NCBI RefSeq assembly: GCF_001586215.1
Contig: NZ_CP014634.1
Coordinates: 2,356,001 to 2,420,000 of the forward strand
DNA: 64,000 bases
Source of the DNA: Corynebacterium simulans
GTDB lineage: Bacteria > Actinomycetota > Actinomycetes > Mycobacteriales > Mycobacteriaceae
Direction: 5' to 3'
Both the position numbers and the translations under genes were made by a program. Positions within the stretch are counted from its first letter, which is position 1. Each line of letters begins with the position of its first letter. The notes under the pieces were generated by a model. The model made no database searches. It worked only from the letters and a program-made list of their open reading frames with translations, and had not been told where the DNA came from. This document shows positions 18,789-27,557 of the stretch, in pieces.

Positions 18789-19517
18789 ATGCCAGTAAAC
18801 GAGGAAGCACCTAAACGCCCCGTTCGCATGGTCTTTACGACTCGTGCGGGCGGGGTTTCGTCATCGCCTTACGACTCTTTCAACCTAGGCGACCACGTCG
18901 GCGATGACCCGGCAAACGTCGCCCAAAACCGCGTCCGTCTCGCCAGAGTTCTCGGGCTCAATGAGATTGTGTGGATGGAACAACTCCACACCAACACTGT
19001 CACTCGCGTCGATCGTAGCCATGTTGGCACCCCAGTGGCGGCGACCGACGCAATCGTCACTACCGAAAAACGCTTAGGACTCGGAGTTCTGGTTGCTGAT
19101 TGCACCCCCGTGTTGCTCAGCGACATCTCCGCCGGCGTTATCGCCGCTGCCCATGCCGGTCGGCTCGGCGCCCGCAACGGGATCATTCGCAACACGGTTA
19201 CTACGATGTTCGAGCTGGGCGCGAGCCCCTCCAATATTCAAGTTCTTCTCGGCCCCGCCGCATCGGGACTGAACTATGAGGTGCCTGAGGCTATGGCAAA
19301 CGACGTCGAGAAGCACTTGCCCGGGGCGAAGGCCCGCACAAAGAAGGGCACCTGGGGCGTCGACGTGCGCAAGGGCCTTGTCCGTCAGCTGATGGGGATG
19401 GGAATTACCAACATTGAAGCTGACCCTCGCTGCACCATCGAAGACAGCGACTTCTTTTCTTACCGCCGTGAAGGCACTACCGGACGCCAAGCCGGTGTTA
19501 TTTGGTTGGAGGCATAA
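18789..19517 (+). CDS. pgeF: Peptidoglycan editing factor PgeF (polyphenol oxidase/YlmD family)
   Basis: A 242-residue member of the multicopper-like YfiH/YlmD family. In other bacteria PgeF removes wrongly incorporated L-serine from UDP-MurNAc peptides, so a place next to the mur/fts genes fits. The metal-binding residues characteristic of the family are visible: the His in EQLHTNTV near residue 65, the Cys in VADCTPVLL near 100 and the His in AAHAGRLGARNGI near 118. The stop codon abuts the yggS ATG. It lies directly after ftsZ, the usual order in actinobacteria. The exact substrate is inferred from family knowledge. Confidence 0.88.
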   Translation: MPVNEEAPKRPVRMVFTTRAGGVSSSPYDSFNLGDHVGDDPANVAQNRVRLARVLGLNEIVWMEQLHTNTVTRVDRSHVGTPVAATDAIVTTEKRLGLGVLVADCTPVLLSDISAGVIAAAHAGRLGARNGIIRNTVTTMFELGASPSNIQVLLGPAASGLNYEVPEAMANDVEKHLPGAKARTKKGTWGVDVRKGLVRQLMGMGITNIEADPRCTIEDSDFFSYRREGTTGRQAGVIWLEA

Positions 19518-20213
19518 ATGACACGCAAGCAGCAATTACAGGAAAACCTCGAGCGCACCCGCGCTGATATCGCAGAAATCGCCAAGAATGCCGGCCGTCC
19601 TGCACCCGAACTGCTGCCGGTGACCAAATTTCACCCGGCTGCTGACGTCGCGCTACTCGCCGAGCTTGGTATCACCGACGTCGCCGAGAACCGCGAACAA
19701 GAAGCCCGTGCCAAGGCGGCGGAGTTGCCGCAGATGCGTTTCCATATGATTGGCCAGATTCAGACGAAGAAGGCCAATCACGTCGCGCGGTGGGCACAAA
19801 GCGTGCATTCGTTGGATACGGAAAAGCTTGCGCGTGCGTTGAACCGGGGCGTCGGCAATGCTCTGCAAGCGGGCGAGCGCGAAGGAAAACTGCCGGTGTT
19901 CATCCAGCTCTCCCACGACGGAGATACTGCGCGCGGGGGAGTAGTCTATGCGGATGTCGATGTGCTTGTGGGCGTCGTGGAGGAGCTCGACAACCTCGAA
20001 CTGCGCGGTTTCATGGTCGTTCCGCCCCTAGATGCGGAACCGGTCGAAGTTTTTGCCCGTGTTCGCAAGCTTTGTGACGAGGTGGGCAGCCGCCTTGGAC
20101 GGAAGCTTTTGATGTCGGCGGGAATGAGCGCAGATATGGCTGCGGCGATTGCCGCGGGAAGCGATATCGTGCGTGTCGGAACCGGCATCATGGGACCCCG
20201 CCCAGTAGGTTAA
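19518..20213 (+). CDS. yggS: YggS/PROSC family pyridoxal phosphate homeostasis protein
   Basis: A 231-residue single-domain PLP-binding protein of the YggS family, a TIM barrel resembling the N-terminal domain of alanine racemase. It controls free PLP and has no known catalytic activity. The PLP lysine is in LLPVTKFHPAADV near residue 35, and family motifs FGENR-like DVAENREQEA and FHMIGQIQTKKANHV follow at about 55 and 77. The C-terminal phosphate-binding region is LLMSAGMSADMAAAIAAGSDIVRVGTGIMG. It begins immediately after pgeF and is the standard neighbour of sepF in Gram-positive bacteria. Confidence 0.93.
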   Translation: MTRKQQLQENLERTRADIAEIAKNAGRPAPELLPVTKFHPAADVALLAELGITDVAENREQEARAKAAELPQMRFHMIGQIQTKKANHVARWAQSVHSLDTEKLARALNRGVGNALQAGEREGKLPVFIQLSHDGDTARGGVVYADVDVLVGVVEELDNLELRGFMVVPPLDAEPVEVFARVRKLCDEVGSRLGRKLLMSAGMSADMAAAIAAGSDIVRVGTGIMGPRPVG

Positions 20214-20319
20214 GTGGCAACGCAAAAGCGCATTTCACGGGTGCAATTCACTGCTTTCACATGAGTAACATTTGCACCAAATAACATGCTCAACAATTAG
20301 GGTCAGAGGGAGACCAGAA

Positions 20320-20757
20320 ATGTCATTGATTGATAGGACGAAAGAGTTCTTCGGACTGGGTCCGGTGGACATCGAAGCGGACGACGCATACTACGCAGAC
20401 GAGCGCAGCTATGAGTCCAACGGCTCTGCTGCTTACGCGCCGCGCTCTTTCGAGCCGGCAGTGCAGGAGGAGTTCGTTCCGACTATCGTCGCGCTGTCCC
20501 TCGTTTCCTTCAACGATGCAGCCAAGGTTGGCGCACCGTTCCGTGATGGCGACGCCGTTGTCTTTGAGCTGACCGATGCGGACAAGGCGTCGGCAAAGCG
20601 CTTCATTGACTTCGCTGCTGGCCTGTGCTTCGGACTCGAAGGTCGCATGCTCAACCTGACCAAGGGTATGGACACCGACCGTCGCGTCTTCGCCATTGTG
20701 CCGAAGGATGCAGGAATCTCCACCCTGGAGCTCGAGCGCGCAGCGCACCTGCGTTAA
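20320..20757 (+). CDS. sepF: Cell division protein SepF
   Basis: SepF anchors FtsZ to the membrane and is the main positive Z-ring anchor in actinobacteria that lack FtsA. The start ATG 20320 follows GAGGGAGACC and gives MSLIDRTKEFFGLG, the amphipathic membrane-targeting helix expected of SepF. After a linker of about 50 residues comes the globular domain (about 60-145), with SFNDAAKVGAPFRDGDAVVFELTDAD split by the usual strands and VDFAAGL-like DFAAGLCFGLEGRMLNL. The length, 145 residues, is normal. An in-frame upstream ATG at 20272 is unsupported. A 21-bp RNA hairpin follows 17 bp after the stop. Confidence 0.94.
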   Translation: MSLIDRTKEFFGLGPVDIEADDAYYADERSYESNGSAAYAPRSFEPAVQEEFVPTIVALSLVSFNDAAKVGAPFRDGDAVVFELTDADKASAKRFIDFAAGLCFGLEGRMLNLTKGMDTDRRVFAIVPKDAGISTLELERAAHLR

Positions 20758-20774
20758 ACAGAAGCTTTTAAAGT

Positions 20775-20828
20775 AGCGCCGTCTTATCTTTCCTCTAAGT
20801 GTTGGTGGAGGAAGGGTAGGGCGGCGTT
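20775..20828 (+). other. 21-bp wobble-rich RNA hairpin between sepF and yggT
   Basis: Bases 20775-20795 pair with 20808-20828 without a bulge, using 16 Watson-Crick and 5 G-U pairs around a 12-nt loop. The wobble pairs show that the structure belongs to the plus-strand transcript. No U-run follows, so it may be a 3' end or processing element of sepF mRNA. A second inverted repeat, GCGTTCG (20824-20830) with CGAACGC (20850-20856), shares its first bases with the 3' arm. Confidence 0.7.
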
Positions 20829-20870
20829 CGCCATTAGCGAGCCGAGTGCCGAACGCGGGGGTAGTTCATA

Positions 20871-20876
20871 TAGGCT
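20871..20876 (+). promoter_or_regulatory. -10 box TAGGCT of a leaderless yggT promoter
   Basis: TAGGCT ends 7 nt before GTG 20884, and no ribosome site is present. The hairpin at 20775-20828 therefore lies outside the probable yggT message. Confidence 0.5.
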
Positions 20877-20883
20877 CGAGCAG

Positions 20884-21174
20884 GTGAGCATTATCGGATA
20901 TAGTTTGTTGCTGCTTCTACGCATCTTCTCGTGGATTTTGGCCCTGCGAATCATCATCGAGATGATTCAGTCTTTCTCGCGCCAATTTAACCCACCGCGG
21001 TGGTTCATGGTGGTGGCAGAGCCGCTGTTTGTAGTTACTGACCCGCCAGTAAAGGCACTCCGCCGCGTGGTCCCGCCGCTGCGTCTGGGCGGTGTGGCAC
21101 TGGACATGTCCATCCTTGTTTTGTTCCTGATTTTGATGCTCTTGCAACTGGTTGTTGTTGGAGTGTTCTTGTAG
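20884..21174 (+). CDS. YggT family membrane protein
   Basis: A 96-residue integral membrane protein of the YggT family, with two hydrophobic helices (about 3-22 and 75-95) flanking a short conserved segment. The segment contains FNPPRWFMVVAEPLFVVTDPPVKALRRVVPPLRLGGVALD (shown here only as family pattern: PPRW and DPxxKxxRRxxPP). YggT proteins lie between sepF and divIVA in most actinobacteria and Firmicutes and are thought to act with the division or growth apparatus; the molecular role is not known. The start is GTG 20884, probably leaderless. A 235-bp gap to wag31 follows. Confidence 0.88.
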   Translation: MSIIGYSLLLLLRIFSWILALRIIIEMIQSFSRQFNPPRWFMVVAEPLFVVTDPPVKALRRVVPPLRLGGVALDMSILVLFLILMLLQLVVVGVFL

Positions 21175-21409
21175 TGCGGGTGTATTAAAACCTCCCGTTA
21201 ACGTTGAGACTGCGTGCAACGTTAGATAATGTGGGCTTTTGGATATAGTCTTTACTGATATTCCGTAAAATTAAACGCACAAGTTCTTTGTTAGCGCATC
21301 CTGTGTAGACACCTGAGTTCAGAATTTAGGTACTCTCGGGATACGTTTACATCTCCCAAAAACTCCGGACCCACCGGAGTTGCACCGACTCGAAGGGGAA
21401 GAGAAGTCA
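21175..21409 (+). promoter_or_regulatory. Long upstream region of wag31 with two inverted repeats
   Basis: This AT-rich 235-bp stretch contains AACGTTG (21200-21206) with CAACGTT (21217-21223), and AACTCCG (21361-21367) with CGGAGTT (21375-21381) just before the ribosome site GAAGGGGAAGAG. The second hairpin would lie in the 5' leader of wag31 and could influence translation. No small open frame stands out. Confidence 0.5.
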
Positions 21410-22567
21410 ATGCCACTGTCACCAGCTGATGTTCACAACGTCGCTTTTAGCAAGCCGCCAATTGGCAAGCGTGGCTACAACGAGGATGAGGTCGACCAGT
21501 TCCTGGACCTCGTCGAGGACACCCTTGCCCAGCTGCAGGACGAGAATGATGACCTGCAGTCTCAGGTAGAGCAGCTGCAGTCCAAGGGCGGCGCTGGTGC
21601 TGTAGCGGGTGCCGCTGCAGGGTCCGCAGCTACTACGGGTGCAGACGAAGCTACCCTCCGTAAGGAGATCGAGTCCAAGCTGCGCGCTGAGTACGAGACC
21701 AAGCTTGCTGATTCCAAGAATGAAGTTGCCAAGGCTAAGGAAGAAGCAAAGCGCGCGCAGGAACAGGCAAAGAATGCTGAGTCCGCTAAGGCTCCGGCTG
21801 CTGCTTTCTCGAACAACGATGCTGAGCTGAAGGCTGCACGCGAGGACGCCGCAAAGGCAAAGCGCGAGCTCGAGGCAGCTCGTGCAGAGGCTACTCAGGC
21901 CAAGAAGGACCTCGAGGCTTCCAAGAAGGAGAACGAGGACCTGAAGAAGAACGCTGGCTCTGCAAAGACCGCAGCGGCTTCTGGTCTGGCTGGTGCAGGT
22001 GTTGGCGCTGCCGCAACCAAGGCTGCCGACGGCCTGGCTACCCCAGAGACCCACATGCAGGCAGCTCGCGTTCTGGGCTTGGCGCAGGAGATGGCAGACC
22101 GCCTGACCTCCGAGGCAAAGGCAGAGTCCGAGTCCATGCTCTCCGAGGCACGCACTGCCGCCGAGAAGCAGCTGACCGATGCTGATTCCCGCTCCAAGGC
22201 ACAGCTCGCAGACGCTCAGCAGAAGTTTGACGCACAGCTCGCAGACGCTGATACTCGCTCCAAGAAGCTGGTTTCCGAGGCTGAGGCTAAGGCAAAGCAG
22301 ACCGAGTCCGAGGCTAACTCCCGCGCTGAGGCACAGATTCGCCAGGCAGAGGAGAAGGCTGCTGCCCTGCAGGCTGACGCTGAGAAGAAGCACACCGAGG
22401 TCATGAACACCGTCAAGCAGCAGCAGACGGCTCTTGAGGCTCGTATCGCTGAGCTGCGCACCTTCGAGCGCGAGTACCGCACCCGTCTGAAGACCCTGCT
22501 GGAGTCCCAGCTGGAGGAGCTTGAGACTCGCGGCACCGCTGCTCCTAACGGCGAGGCTGGCAAGTAA
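21410..22567 (+). CDS. wag31: Polar growth scaffold Wag31/DivIVA
   Basis: Wag31 (DivIVA) binds negatively curved membrane at the poles and directs apical wall synthesis in corynebacteria. ATG 21410, after GAAGGGGAAGAG, gives the conserved [16 protein letters not shown] start; the DivIVA lipid-binding domain with [18 protein letters not shown] spans about 1-60. An alanine-rich linker follows, then a long Lys/Glu/Ala coiled coil. From residue 254 to about 352 the sequence is a clean series of 11-residue units beginning [11 protein letters not shown] and [11 protein letters not shown], a hendecad pattern, ending in a classical coiled coil ([25 protein letters not shown]). Total length, 385, is in the corynebacterial range. 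A strong terminator follows. Confidence 0.96.
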   Translation: MPLSPADVHNVAFSKPPIGKRGYNEDEVDQFLDLVEDTLAQLQDENDDLQSQVEQLQSKGGAGAVAGAAAGSAATTGADEATLRKEIESKLRAEYETKLADSKNEVAKAKEEAKRAQEQAKNAESAKAPAAAFSNNDAELKAAREDAAKAKRELEAARAEATQAKKDLEASKKENEDLKKNAGSAKTAAASGLAGAGVGAAATKAADGLATPETHMQAARVLGLAQEMADRLTSEAKAESESMLSEARTAAEKQLTDADSRSKAQLADAQQKFDAQLADADTRSKKLVSEAEAKAKQTESEANSRAEAQIRQAEEKAAALQADAEKKHTEVMNTVKQQQTALEARIAELRTFEREYRTRLKTLLESQLEELETRGTAAPNGEAGK

Positions 22568-22580
22568 AAGCTATTTATAA

Positions 22581-22614
22581 AGCGCCCTTCCGAGTAACCG
22601 GGAGGGCGCTTTTT
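22581..22614 (+). terminator. Rho-independent terminator after wag31
   Basis: AGCGCCCT (22581-22588) pairs with AGGGCGCT (22603-22610), extended by further pairs around the loop, and is followed by TTTTCT. It ends the wag31 message 13 bp after the stop codon. Confidence 0.85.
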
Positions 22615-22626
22615 CTGGAGGTTTAA

Positions 22627-22842
22627 ATGCTTGTTGCAGCACTCGTCTTGGCGTTCGTGGCTTTTCTAGCTCTCGTCAACTTCATTCTGACTGCAGCTGA
22701 TTGGTCGCTGTATCTTCTCTTCGCTTCTGCCGGCCTAGGCATGGTGCTGTTCGTGATAGACGGTCTACGCAAGCGCAAACCTGATCTTGCGCAGGACGAG
22801 GAGGCAGGGGAGTACGAGGCAGGGGAGTACCCTGCCTCCTAG
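22627..22842 (+). CDS. Small two-helix membrane protein
   Basis: A 71-residue protein with two transmembrane helices (about 3-23 and 27-45), a basic stretch (RKRKP) and an acidic tail. The start is supported by TGGAGGTTTAA before the ATG. Similar small proteins after wag31 are seen in corynebacteria, but I do not recognise a named family. The last 30 bp contain a perfect 15-bp tandem duplication (EAGEY twice), and the 3' 78 bp overlap the HNH gene on the other strand. The function is unknown. Confidence 0.65.
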   Translation: MLVAALVLAFVAFLALVNFILTAADWSLYLLFASAGLGMVLFVIDGLRKRKPDLAQDEEAGEYEAGEYPAS

Positions 22843-23925
22843 GTTGTGGCGCATGGCCCTGACATTGCATTGCGTATAGTCGTGGTTGTTGCCTTTTCTG
22901 CTAGCCGCGCTGCCAGCGTACCTTTCCATCGACCTGGCTAACCTACCGCGTAACGGCGGGGCGTTAGGGTCGTCTTCATTCACACCGTTGTGGTAGTGAC
23001 ACAAAGTCGCCAGATTTGCCATGTTCGTTGGACCTCCCTGCGACCAAGCGTTTAAGTGATGCACCTGACTAGTATCTGCCGGGTGATTACAACCTGGCCA
23101 AGCACAGGTGGGATTTTCCGCTCCCGCCATCAGCCTTTGCTTGTGGTTGGCAAAGCGCTTCGTCCGATAGAGATTCACTGGCCCCTCATGTGGATGCACG
23201 AGTGTGGCGAAATCAAGGCACGAGTCCAGTGCTCTTCTCACGAACTCCGCGCCGGACATGACGGCGCCGTTTGTCATCTGCAGGCTTATCTCCTCGCCGT
23301 CGCCCTGCAAGATCTTCGCCAGCGCCGGCAGTTGGACGATAACGTTGGTATGCACTCGCGGCCTATCCCTGGCTGCGCTAGGCACTACACTTGAATTGTC
23401 TGCAGCGGGGAAGAAGAGCTTTTCCAAAGATTCCAGCGGGGAGGCAGAGTCGATAGCTGCATACATATCCGCGATGAGAGTCGATGGGCCGGTAATTGCT
23501 AAAGTCCACGGCTTATCCTTGCGGCGATAAAGCTTTACTCCTTGCTCTGGCTCGCGCTCGCTATTGAGCGCCTTCAGCTTTTTCTTCGCTAGCTGCTCCA
23601 TCGCGAGGGTATCGGCCTTGGTATTGCACAGTTCCTCGCGCATCTGCCACGCTGCACGTTGGGTCTTCGCGCGCATTGCGTAGCGTTCGATAACTTCGAT
23701 TGTGGGCAGGGAATGACCAAGCCTTTGCGCCGCGGCCACGGAATCGCGTTGCCGGCGGGTGAAAGCGGTGTGGCCAAAGTAGACGTCGTAAAGCGCGAGC
23801 AATTGCTGTGCCGTTTTATCCGGCGCGCCAGCCGAAATCAAAGCCTTTTCAGACAGCCCTGCGCACCCAGCCACGATGTCCATGCCTGGGCGTATTGCCG
23901 CTAAGAATGCCTGAAGTGAAGTCAT
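22765..23925 (-). CDS. HNH endonuclease signature protein (DUF222/13E12-type)
   Basis: A 386-residue protein of the actinobacterial DUF222-HNH (13E12 repeat) group. The N-terminal two thirds is the helical DUF222-like region. The C-terminal HNH motif runs from CAWPGC to LCHYHN (about residues 285-320), with the expected CxxxxC, HH and terminal C/H residues. ATG 23925 is chosen because a TAGGGT box ends 7 nt upstream, fitting a leaderless message. Members occur in several copies per genome, their role is unsettled and they are often associated with mobility. The last 25 residues (with VLPCL twice) are translated from the antisense of the neighbouring membrane protein gene, which suggests loss of an earlier stop. 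Confidence 0.8.
   Translation of the reverse strand: MTSLQAFLAAIRPGMDIVAGCAGLSEKALISAGAPDKTAQQLLALYDVYFGHTAFTRRQRDSVAAAQRLGHSLPTIEVIERYAMRAKTQRAAWQMREELCNTKADTLAMEQLAKKKLKALNSEREPEQGVKLYRRKDKPWTLAITGPSTLIADMYAAIDSASPLESLEKLFFPAADNSSVVPSAARDRPRVHTNVIVQLPALAKILQGDGEEISLQMTNGAVMSGAEFVRRALDSCLDFATLVHPHEGPVNLYRTKRFANHKQRLMAGAENPTCAWPGCNHPADTSQVHHLNAWSQGGPTNMANLATLCHYHNGVNEDDPNAPPLRGRLARSMERYAGSAASRKGNNHDYTQCNVRAMRHNLGGRVLPCLVLPCLLVLRKIRFALA
22799..22840. repeat. 15-bp tandem duplication with alternative hairpins
   Basis: The 15-bp unit at 22801-22815 is repeated exactly at 22816-22830. AGGAGGCAGGG (22799-22809) and GAGGCAGGG (22816-22824) can each pair with the same 3' arm CCCTGCCTCCT (22830-22840), giving two mutually exclusive hairpins. 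It lies in the antisense overlap of two genes and may act as a weak bidirectional terminator. Confidence 0.65.
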
Positions 23926-23932
23926 AAACCCC

Positions 23933-23938
23933 ACCCTA
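23933..23938 (-). promoter_or_regulatory. -10 box TAGGGT of a leaderless HNH gene promoter
   Basis: Read on the minus strand, TAGGGT ends 7 nt before ATG 23925, with no ribosome site. Confidence 0.5.
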
Positions 23939-24063
23939 AAAAGCCCTATCGACAAGGCTCAAGGGGCATTTTTCAACCTGTGGATAACTTTGTCTCAACC
24001 GACTCATTGATATCCATTTGCACCACTCGGGAACCTCGGCCTGTGAAAAGTTGACGCCGTGGG

Positions 24064-24069
24064 TATAAT
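24064..24069 (+). promoter_or_regulatory. -10 box of the ileS T-box transcript
   Basis: A perfect TATAAT preceded by GGG lies immediately upstream of the T-box leader. A TTGACG at 24051-24056 is only 7 bp away and too close to serve as its -35, so the promoter probably depends on the strong -10. Confidence 0.65.
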
Positions 24070-24074
24070 TTCCT

Positions 24075-24270
24075 CACGTATGCAATGATCCGGCCATCAC
24101 CGGGGAGCATCTCGGAAGAACCTAAGCCACAGAGCTTAAAAGTAGAACCGAGCGGGTAGGACCGAAATCTCCTTCACCGAAACGAAGCGGGCGTGTTTTC
24201 GCGCCAAGCAGGGTGGTACCGCGAGCCGCAAGGCGCGTCCCTGCACCAGCACTCGAGTGAAGGAAGATTA
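24075..24270 (+). ncRNA. T-box riboswitch leader of ileS (translational type)
   Basis: The invariant T-box sequence AGGGTGGTACCGCG is at 24210-24223, and an ultrashort Stem I with a candidate isoleucine specifier ATC lies around 24085-24110. No terminator is visible. Instead the ribosome site GTGAAGGAAG (about 24257-24266) is complementary to CTCCTTCAC (about 24170-24178), so it can be sequestered. This matches actinobacterial ileS T-boxes that control translation: uncharged tRNA-Ile should stabilise the antisequestrator and free the ribosome site. Confidence 0.93.
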
Positions 24271-27200
24271 ATGAGCGAAAACGTAGGCGGTGTCTACCCC
24301 AAGGTAGACATGACCGGTGGTTCCACCCGTTTCCCCGACATGGAGGAAATCGTCCAGAAGTTCTGGAAGGAAGACGATACCTTCAAAGCCAGCTTGGACC
24401 AGACCAAGGATTGTCCTGAGTACATCTTCTATGATGGCCCTCCCTTTGCGAACGGCCTGCCACACTACGGTCACCTCCTGACCGGCTACGTTAAGGACAT
24501 CGTCCCTCGTTACCGCACGATGGCGGGCAATTATGTGCCACGTATCTTCGGTTGGGATACCCACGGCCTGCCGGCTGAGTTGGAGGCGGAAAAGCAGCTG
24601 GGCATCACGGACAAGGCTCAGATTCAGGACATGGGTCTAGCCAAGTTCAATGAGTACTGCGAGAAGTCCGTTATGCAGTATGCAGATGAGTGGGAAGACT
24701 ATGTCAACCGCCAGGCACGCTGGGTTGATTTCGAGAACGGCTACAAGACGCTCGACATCAACTACATGGAATCTGTTATGTGGGCTTTCAAGGAGCTCTA
24801 CGATAAGGGCCTTATCTACCAGGGCTTCCGTGTGCTTCCTTATTCCTGGGCGGAGCATACTTCGCTGTCTAACCAGGAAACTCGCCTGGATGATTCTTAT
24901 AAGATGCGCCAAGATCCGACGCTGACGGTGACTTTCCCGGTTACTGGTGCGAAGGCTGATTCGGCGGCCGCGGAGACGCTTTCCGCACATCCTGCGCTTG
25001 CCGACGCCTCCTTCCTCGCTTGGACCACGACACCTTGGACTTTGCCGTCGAATGCTGCATTGGCGGTCCACCCTGAGGTTAACTATGTCCTGTTCAAAGC
25101 CACGGATGGCGACTTCGCGGGCCACACGTTCATCATGGCCGAGGCTTTGACGGCGACGTTGGCCAAGGAACTCGGCGAGGCAGAAGTCCTCGAAACTTTC
25201 CAGGGCAATGAGTTGGAAGGCTTTACCTACCAGCCGATCTTCGGTTTCTTCCCAGAGCTGGAGAACGCCTACCAGGTCATTCTTGCAGACTACGTCACCA
25301 CTGAAGACGGCACCGGCGTGGTTCACCAGGCTCCAGCCTTTGGTGAGGACGATATGTTGACCTGCCAGAAGTACGGCATCGAACTTGCCATCCCAGTGGA
25401 TGAGGACGGCGAGTTTACCTCGCAGGTTCCGCCGTATGAGGGCCAGTTGGTCTTCGATGCGAACAAGGACATCATCAAGGATCTTAAAGCTGCTGGCCGC
25501 GTGGTTCGCCACGTGACGATTGAGCACTCCTACCCGCACTCTTGGCGTTCGGGCGAGCCTTTAATTTACAAGGCAATGCCGGCGTGGTTTGTGAAGGTGA
25601 CCGAGTTCCGTGACCGCATGGTGGAGCTAAACCACAACGAAATCGAGTGGTTGCCGGAGCATATCCGCGATGGCCAGTTCGGTAAGTGGCTGGAAGGCGC
25701 ACGAGACTGGAACATCTCTCGTACTCGCTACTGGGGTGCACCGATTCCGGCGTGGGTTTCCGATAACCCAGACTACCCGCGCGTTGATGTCTACGGTTCT
25801 TTGGATGAGCTGGAGGCAGACTTCGGCGTGCGTCCTACCTCCTTGCACCGCCCATACATCGATGAGTTGACCCGCCCGAACCCGGATGACCCGACGGGCA
25901 AGTCCATGATGGTTCGTGTACCGGACGTGCTGGATTGCTGGTTTGAGTCTGGTTCGATGCCGTTTGCGCAAAAGCACTACCCGTTTGAGAACAAAGAGTG
26001 GTTCGAGACGCATTCGCCGTCTGACTTCATCGTGGAGTACTCGGGCCAGACGCGTGGTTGGTTCTACGTGATGCACGTACTGTCTACGGCGCTGTTTGAC
26101 CGTCCGGCGTATAAGAAGGTCGTCGCTCACGGCATCGTCTTGGGCAATGATGGTCTGAAGATGTCGAAGTCTAAGGGCAACTACCCGAACGTCAACGAGG
26201 TCTTTGACCGCGATGGCTCGGATGCGATGCGCTGGTTCTTGATGTCCAGCCCGATTCTGCGCGGCGGCAATCTGATCGTCACGGAGCAAGGCATCCGCGA
26301 GGGCGTGCGCCAGGCTATCTTGCCGATCTGGAATGCGTATACCTTCCTGCAGCTCTACGCGAGCCGCGAGGCGAAGTTCGATGTCACTTCAGGCAATGTT
26401 CTTGACCGCTACATCCTGGCTAAGACCCATGACTTGGTGGAGCATACCGATGCGGCGCTGGCGAATACTGACATCGCTGCGGCGACGGAGGAGGTGCGTC
26501 ACTTCGCGGACGTGCTGACCAACTGGTACGTGCGTCGCTCGCGTGACCGCTTCTGGTCGGGCGAGGAAGAGCACGCATCGGCCTTTAACACCCTCTACAC
26601 CGTGCTGGAGACTGTCACCCGCGTGGTGGCTCCGCTGCTACCGCACGTGGCTGAGGTCATCTACCGTGGCTTGACCGGCGAGCGCTCCGTGCACCTGGCT
26701 AGCTACCCGAAGGCTGAGGATTACCCGGCTGATGCGGAGTTGGTTTCCGCGATGGACGCGGTGCGTGCGGTAGCTTCCGCGGCATCGAGTGTGCGTAAGT
26801 CCAACAAGCTTCGTAACCGCCTGCCGCTGCCGAAGCTGACCGTGGCCATGGCTGATTCCGCGCAGCTCGCTGACTTTGCGGACATCATCCGCGATGAGGT
26901 CAATGTGAAGGATGTCGTTTTGACCGACGACGTCGATTCCGTGGGCACCTTCGAAGTTGTCTGTAATGCAAAGGTCGCGGGTCCGCGCTTGGGCAAGGAC
27001 GTCCAGCGCGCAATCAAGAACCTGAAGGTGGGTAATTACGAGCGCCGTGGTGACGAGGTTGTCGTTGACGGCGATATCGTTCTGGGCGCTGATGAGTACA
27101 CCGAGCGTCTGCAGGCGGCGAACCCGGCATCGACGGCGCGTATCGACGGCGTCGATGGCCTCGTGGTCTTGGACACCGAGGTGACCGAGGAGCTCGAGGC

Positions 27201-27447
27201 AGAAGGCTGGGCCGCCGACGTCATCCGCGGCCTGCAGGATGCCCGCAAAGCCGAGGATTTCGAGGTCTATGACCGTATCAGCGTGGTCCTGTCCGTTCCG
27301 GCCGAGAAGGAAGAATGGGCACAGCGTCACGCGGAGCACATTGCGTCCGAGGTTCTGGCCACCGAGTTCAATGTGGTTACCGAGCCTCTCGAAGGTCACA
27401 AGGTGGTCAAGGACGTTACCGCGACCGTCGCGCGCACGAACGTATAG
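24271..27447 (+). CDS. ileS: Isoleucyl-tRNA synthetase, eukaryote-like type
   Basis: IleRS charges tRNA-Ile with isoleucine and edits valine. At 1058 residues it belongs to the longer, eukaryote-like (type 2) class found in actinobacteria. The class I signature is H65-Y-G-H68, the KMSKS loop is K630-M-S-K-S634, and the CP1 editing domain includes [16 protein letters not shown] near 250-270. A long anticodon-binding and C-terminal region follows. ATG 24271 is chosen because GTGAAGGAAG precedes it; the in-frame GTG at 24193 lies inside the T-box. Type 2 IleRS, as shown for the M. tuberculosis enzyme, tends to be naturally insensitive to mupirocin. Expression is expected to follow tRNA-Ile charging through the T-box. 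Confidence 0.97.
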   Translation: MSENVGGVYPKVDMTGGSTRFPDMEEIVQKFWKEDDTFKASLDQTKDCPEYIFYDGPPFANGLPHYGHLLTGYVKDIVPRYRTMAGNYVPRIFGWDTHGLPAELEAEKQLGITDKAQIQDMGLAKFNEYCEKSVMQYADEWEDYVNRQARWVDFENGYKTLDINYMESVMWAFKELYDKGLIYQGFRVLPYSWAEHTSLSNQETRLDDSYKMRQDPTLTVTFPVTGAKADSAAAETLSAHPALADASFLAWTTTPWTLPSNAALAVHPEVNYVLFKATDGDFAGHTFIMAEALTATLAKELGEAEVLETFQGNELEGFTYQPIFGFFPELENAYQVILADYVTTEDGTGVVHQAPAFGEDDMLTCQKYGIELAIPVDEDGEFTSQVPPYEGQLVFDANKDIIKDLKAAGRVVRHVTIEHSYPHSWRSGEPLIYKAMPAWFVKVTEFRDRMVELNHNEIEWLPEHIRDGQFGKWLEGARDWNISRTRYWGAPIPAWVSDNPDYPRVDVYGSLDELEADFGVRPTSLHRPYIDELTRPNPDDPTGKSMMVRVPDVLDCWFESGSMPFAQKHYPFENKEWFETHSPSDFIVEYSGQTRGWFYVMHVLSTALFDRPAYKKVVAHGIVLGNDGLKMSKSKGNYPNVNEVFDRDGSDAMRWFLMSSPILRGGNLIVTEQGIREGVRQAILPIWNAYTFLQLYASREAKFDVTSGNVLDRYILAKTHDLVEHTDAALANTDIAAATEEVRHFADVLTNWYVRRSRDRFWSGEEEHASAFNTLYTVLETVTRVVAPLLPHVAEVIYRGLTGERSVHLASYPKAEDYPADAELVSAMDAVRAVASAASSVRKSNKLRNRLPLPKLTVAMADSAQLADFADIIRDEVNVKDVVLTDDVDSVGTFEVVCNAKVAGPRLGKDVQRAIKNLKVGNYERRGDEVVVDGDIVLGADEYTERLQAANPASTARIDGVDGLVVLDTEVTEELEAEGWAADVIRGLQDARKAEDFEVYDRISVVLSVPAEKEEWAQRHAEHIASEVLATEFNVVTEPLEGHKVVKDVTATVARTNV

Positions 27448-27477
27448 ACACCTGGATGTCAGAGCGTAAGTGAATAA

Positions 27478-27510
27478 TGCCCGGAAGGAGATAGTGTCTC
27501 CTTCCGGGCA
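27478..27510 (+). terminator. Strong hairpin after ileS
   Basis: A perfect 14-bp stem (27478-27491 with 27497-27510) around the loop TAGTG follows the ileS stop by 30 bp. It is very stable but lacks a T-run, so termination efficiency is uncertain. Confidence 0.65.
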
Positions 27511-27557
27511 CGCTTATGGCCAGTTACCTGGGTATTTTTCTGTGTAGATTTGCAGGT

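Noticed and set aside
17396..18829. A 477-codon open frame antisense to ftsZ
   Set aside because: It is a shadow of the biased third codon positions of ftsZ; it has no ribosome site, no family similarity and mirrors the Q-rich linker as Leu/Arg repeats.
24051..24069. TTGACG plus TATAAT as a -35/-10 pair before ileS
   Set aside because: The spacing is only 7 bp, far below the 16-18 bp needed; only the -10 box is kept.
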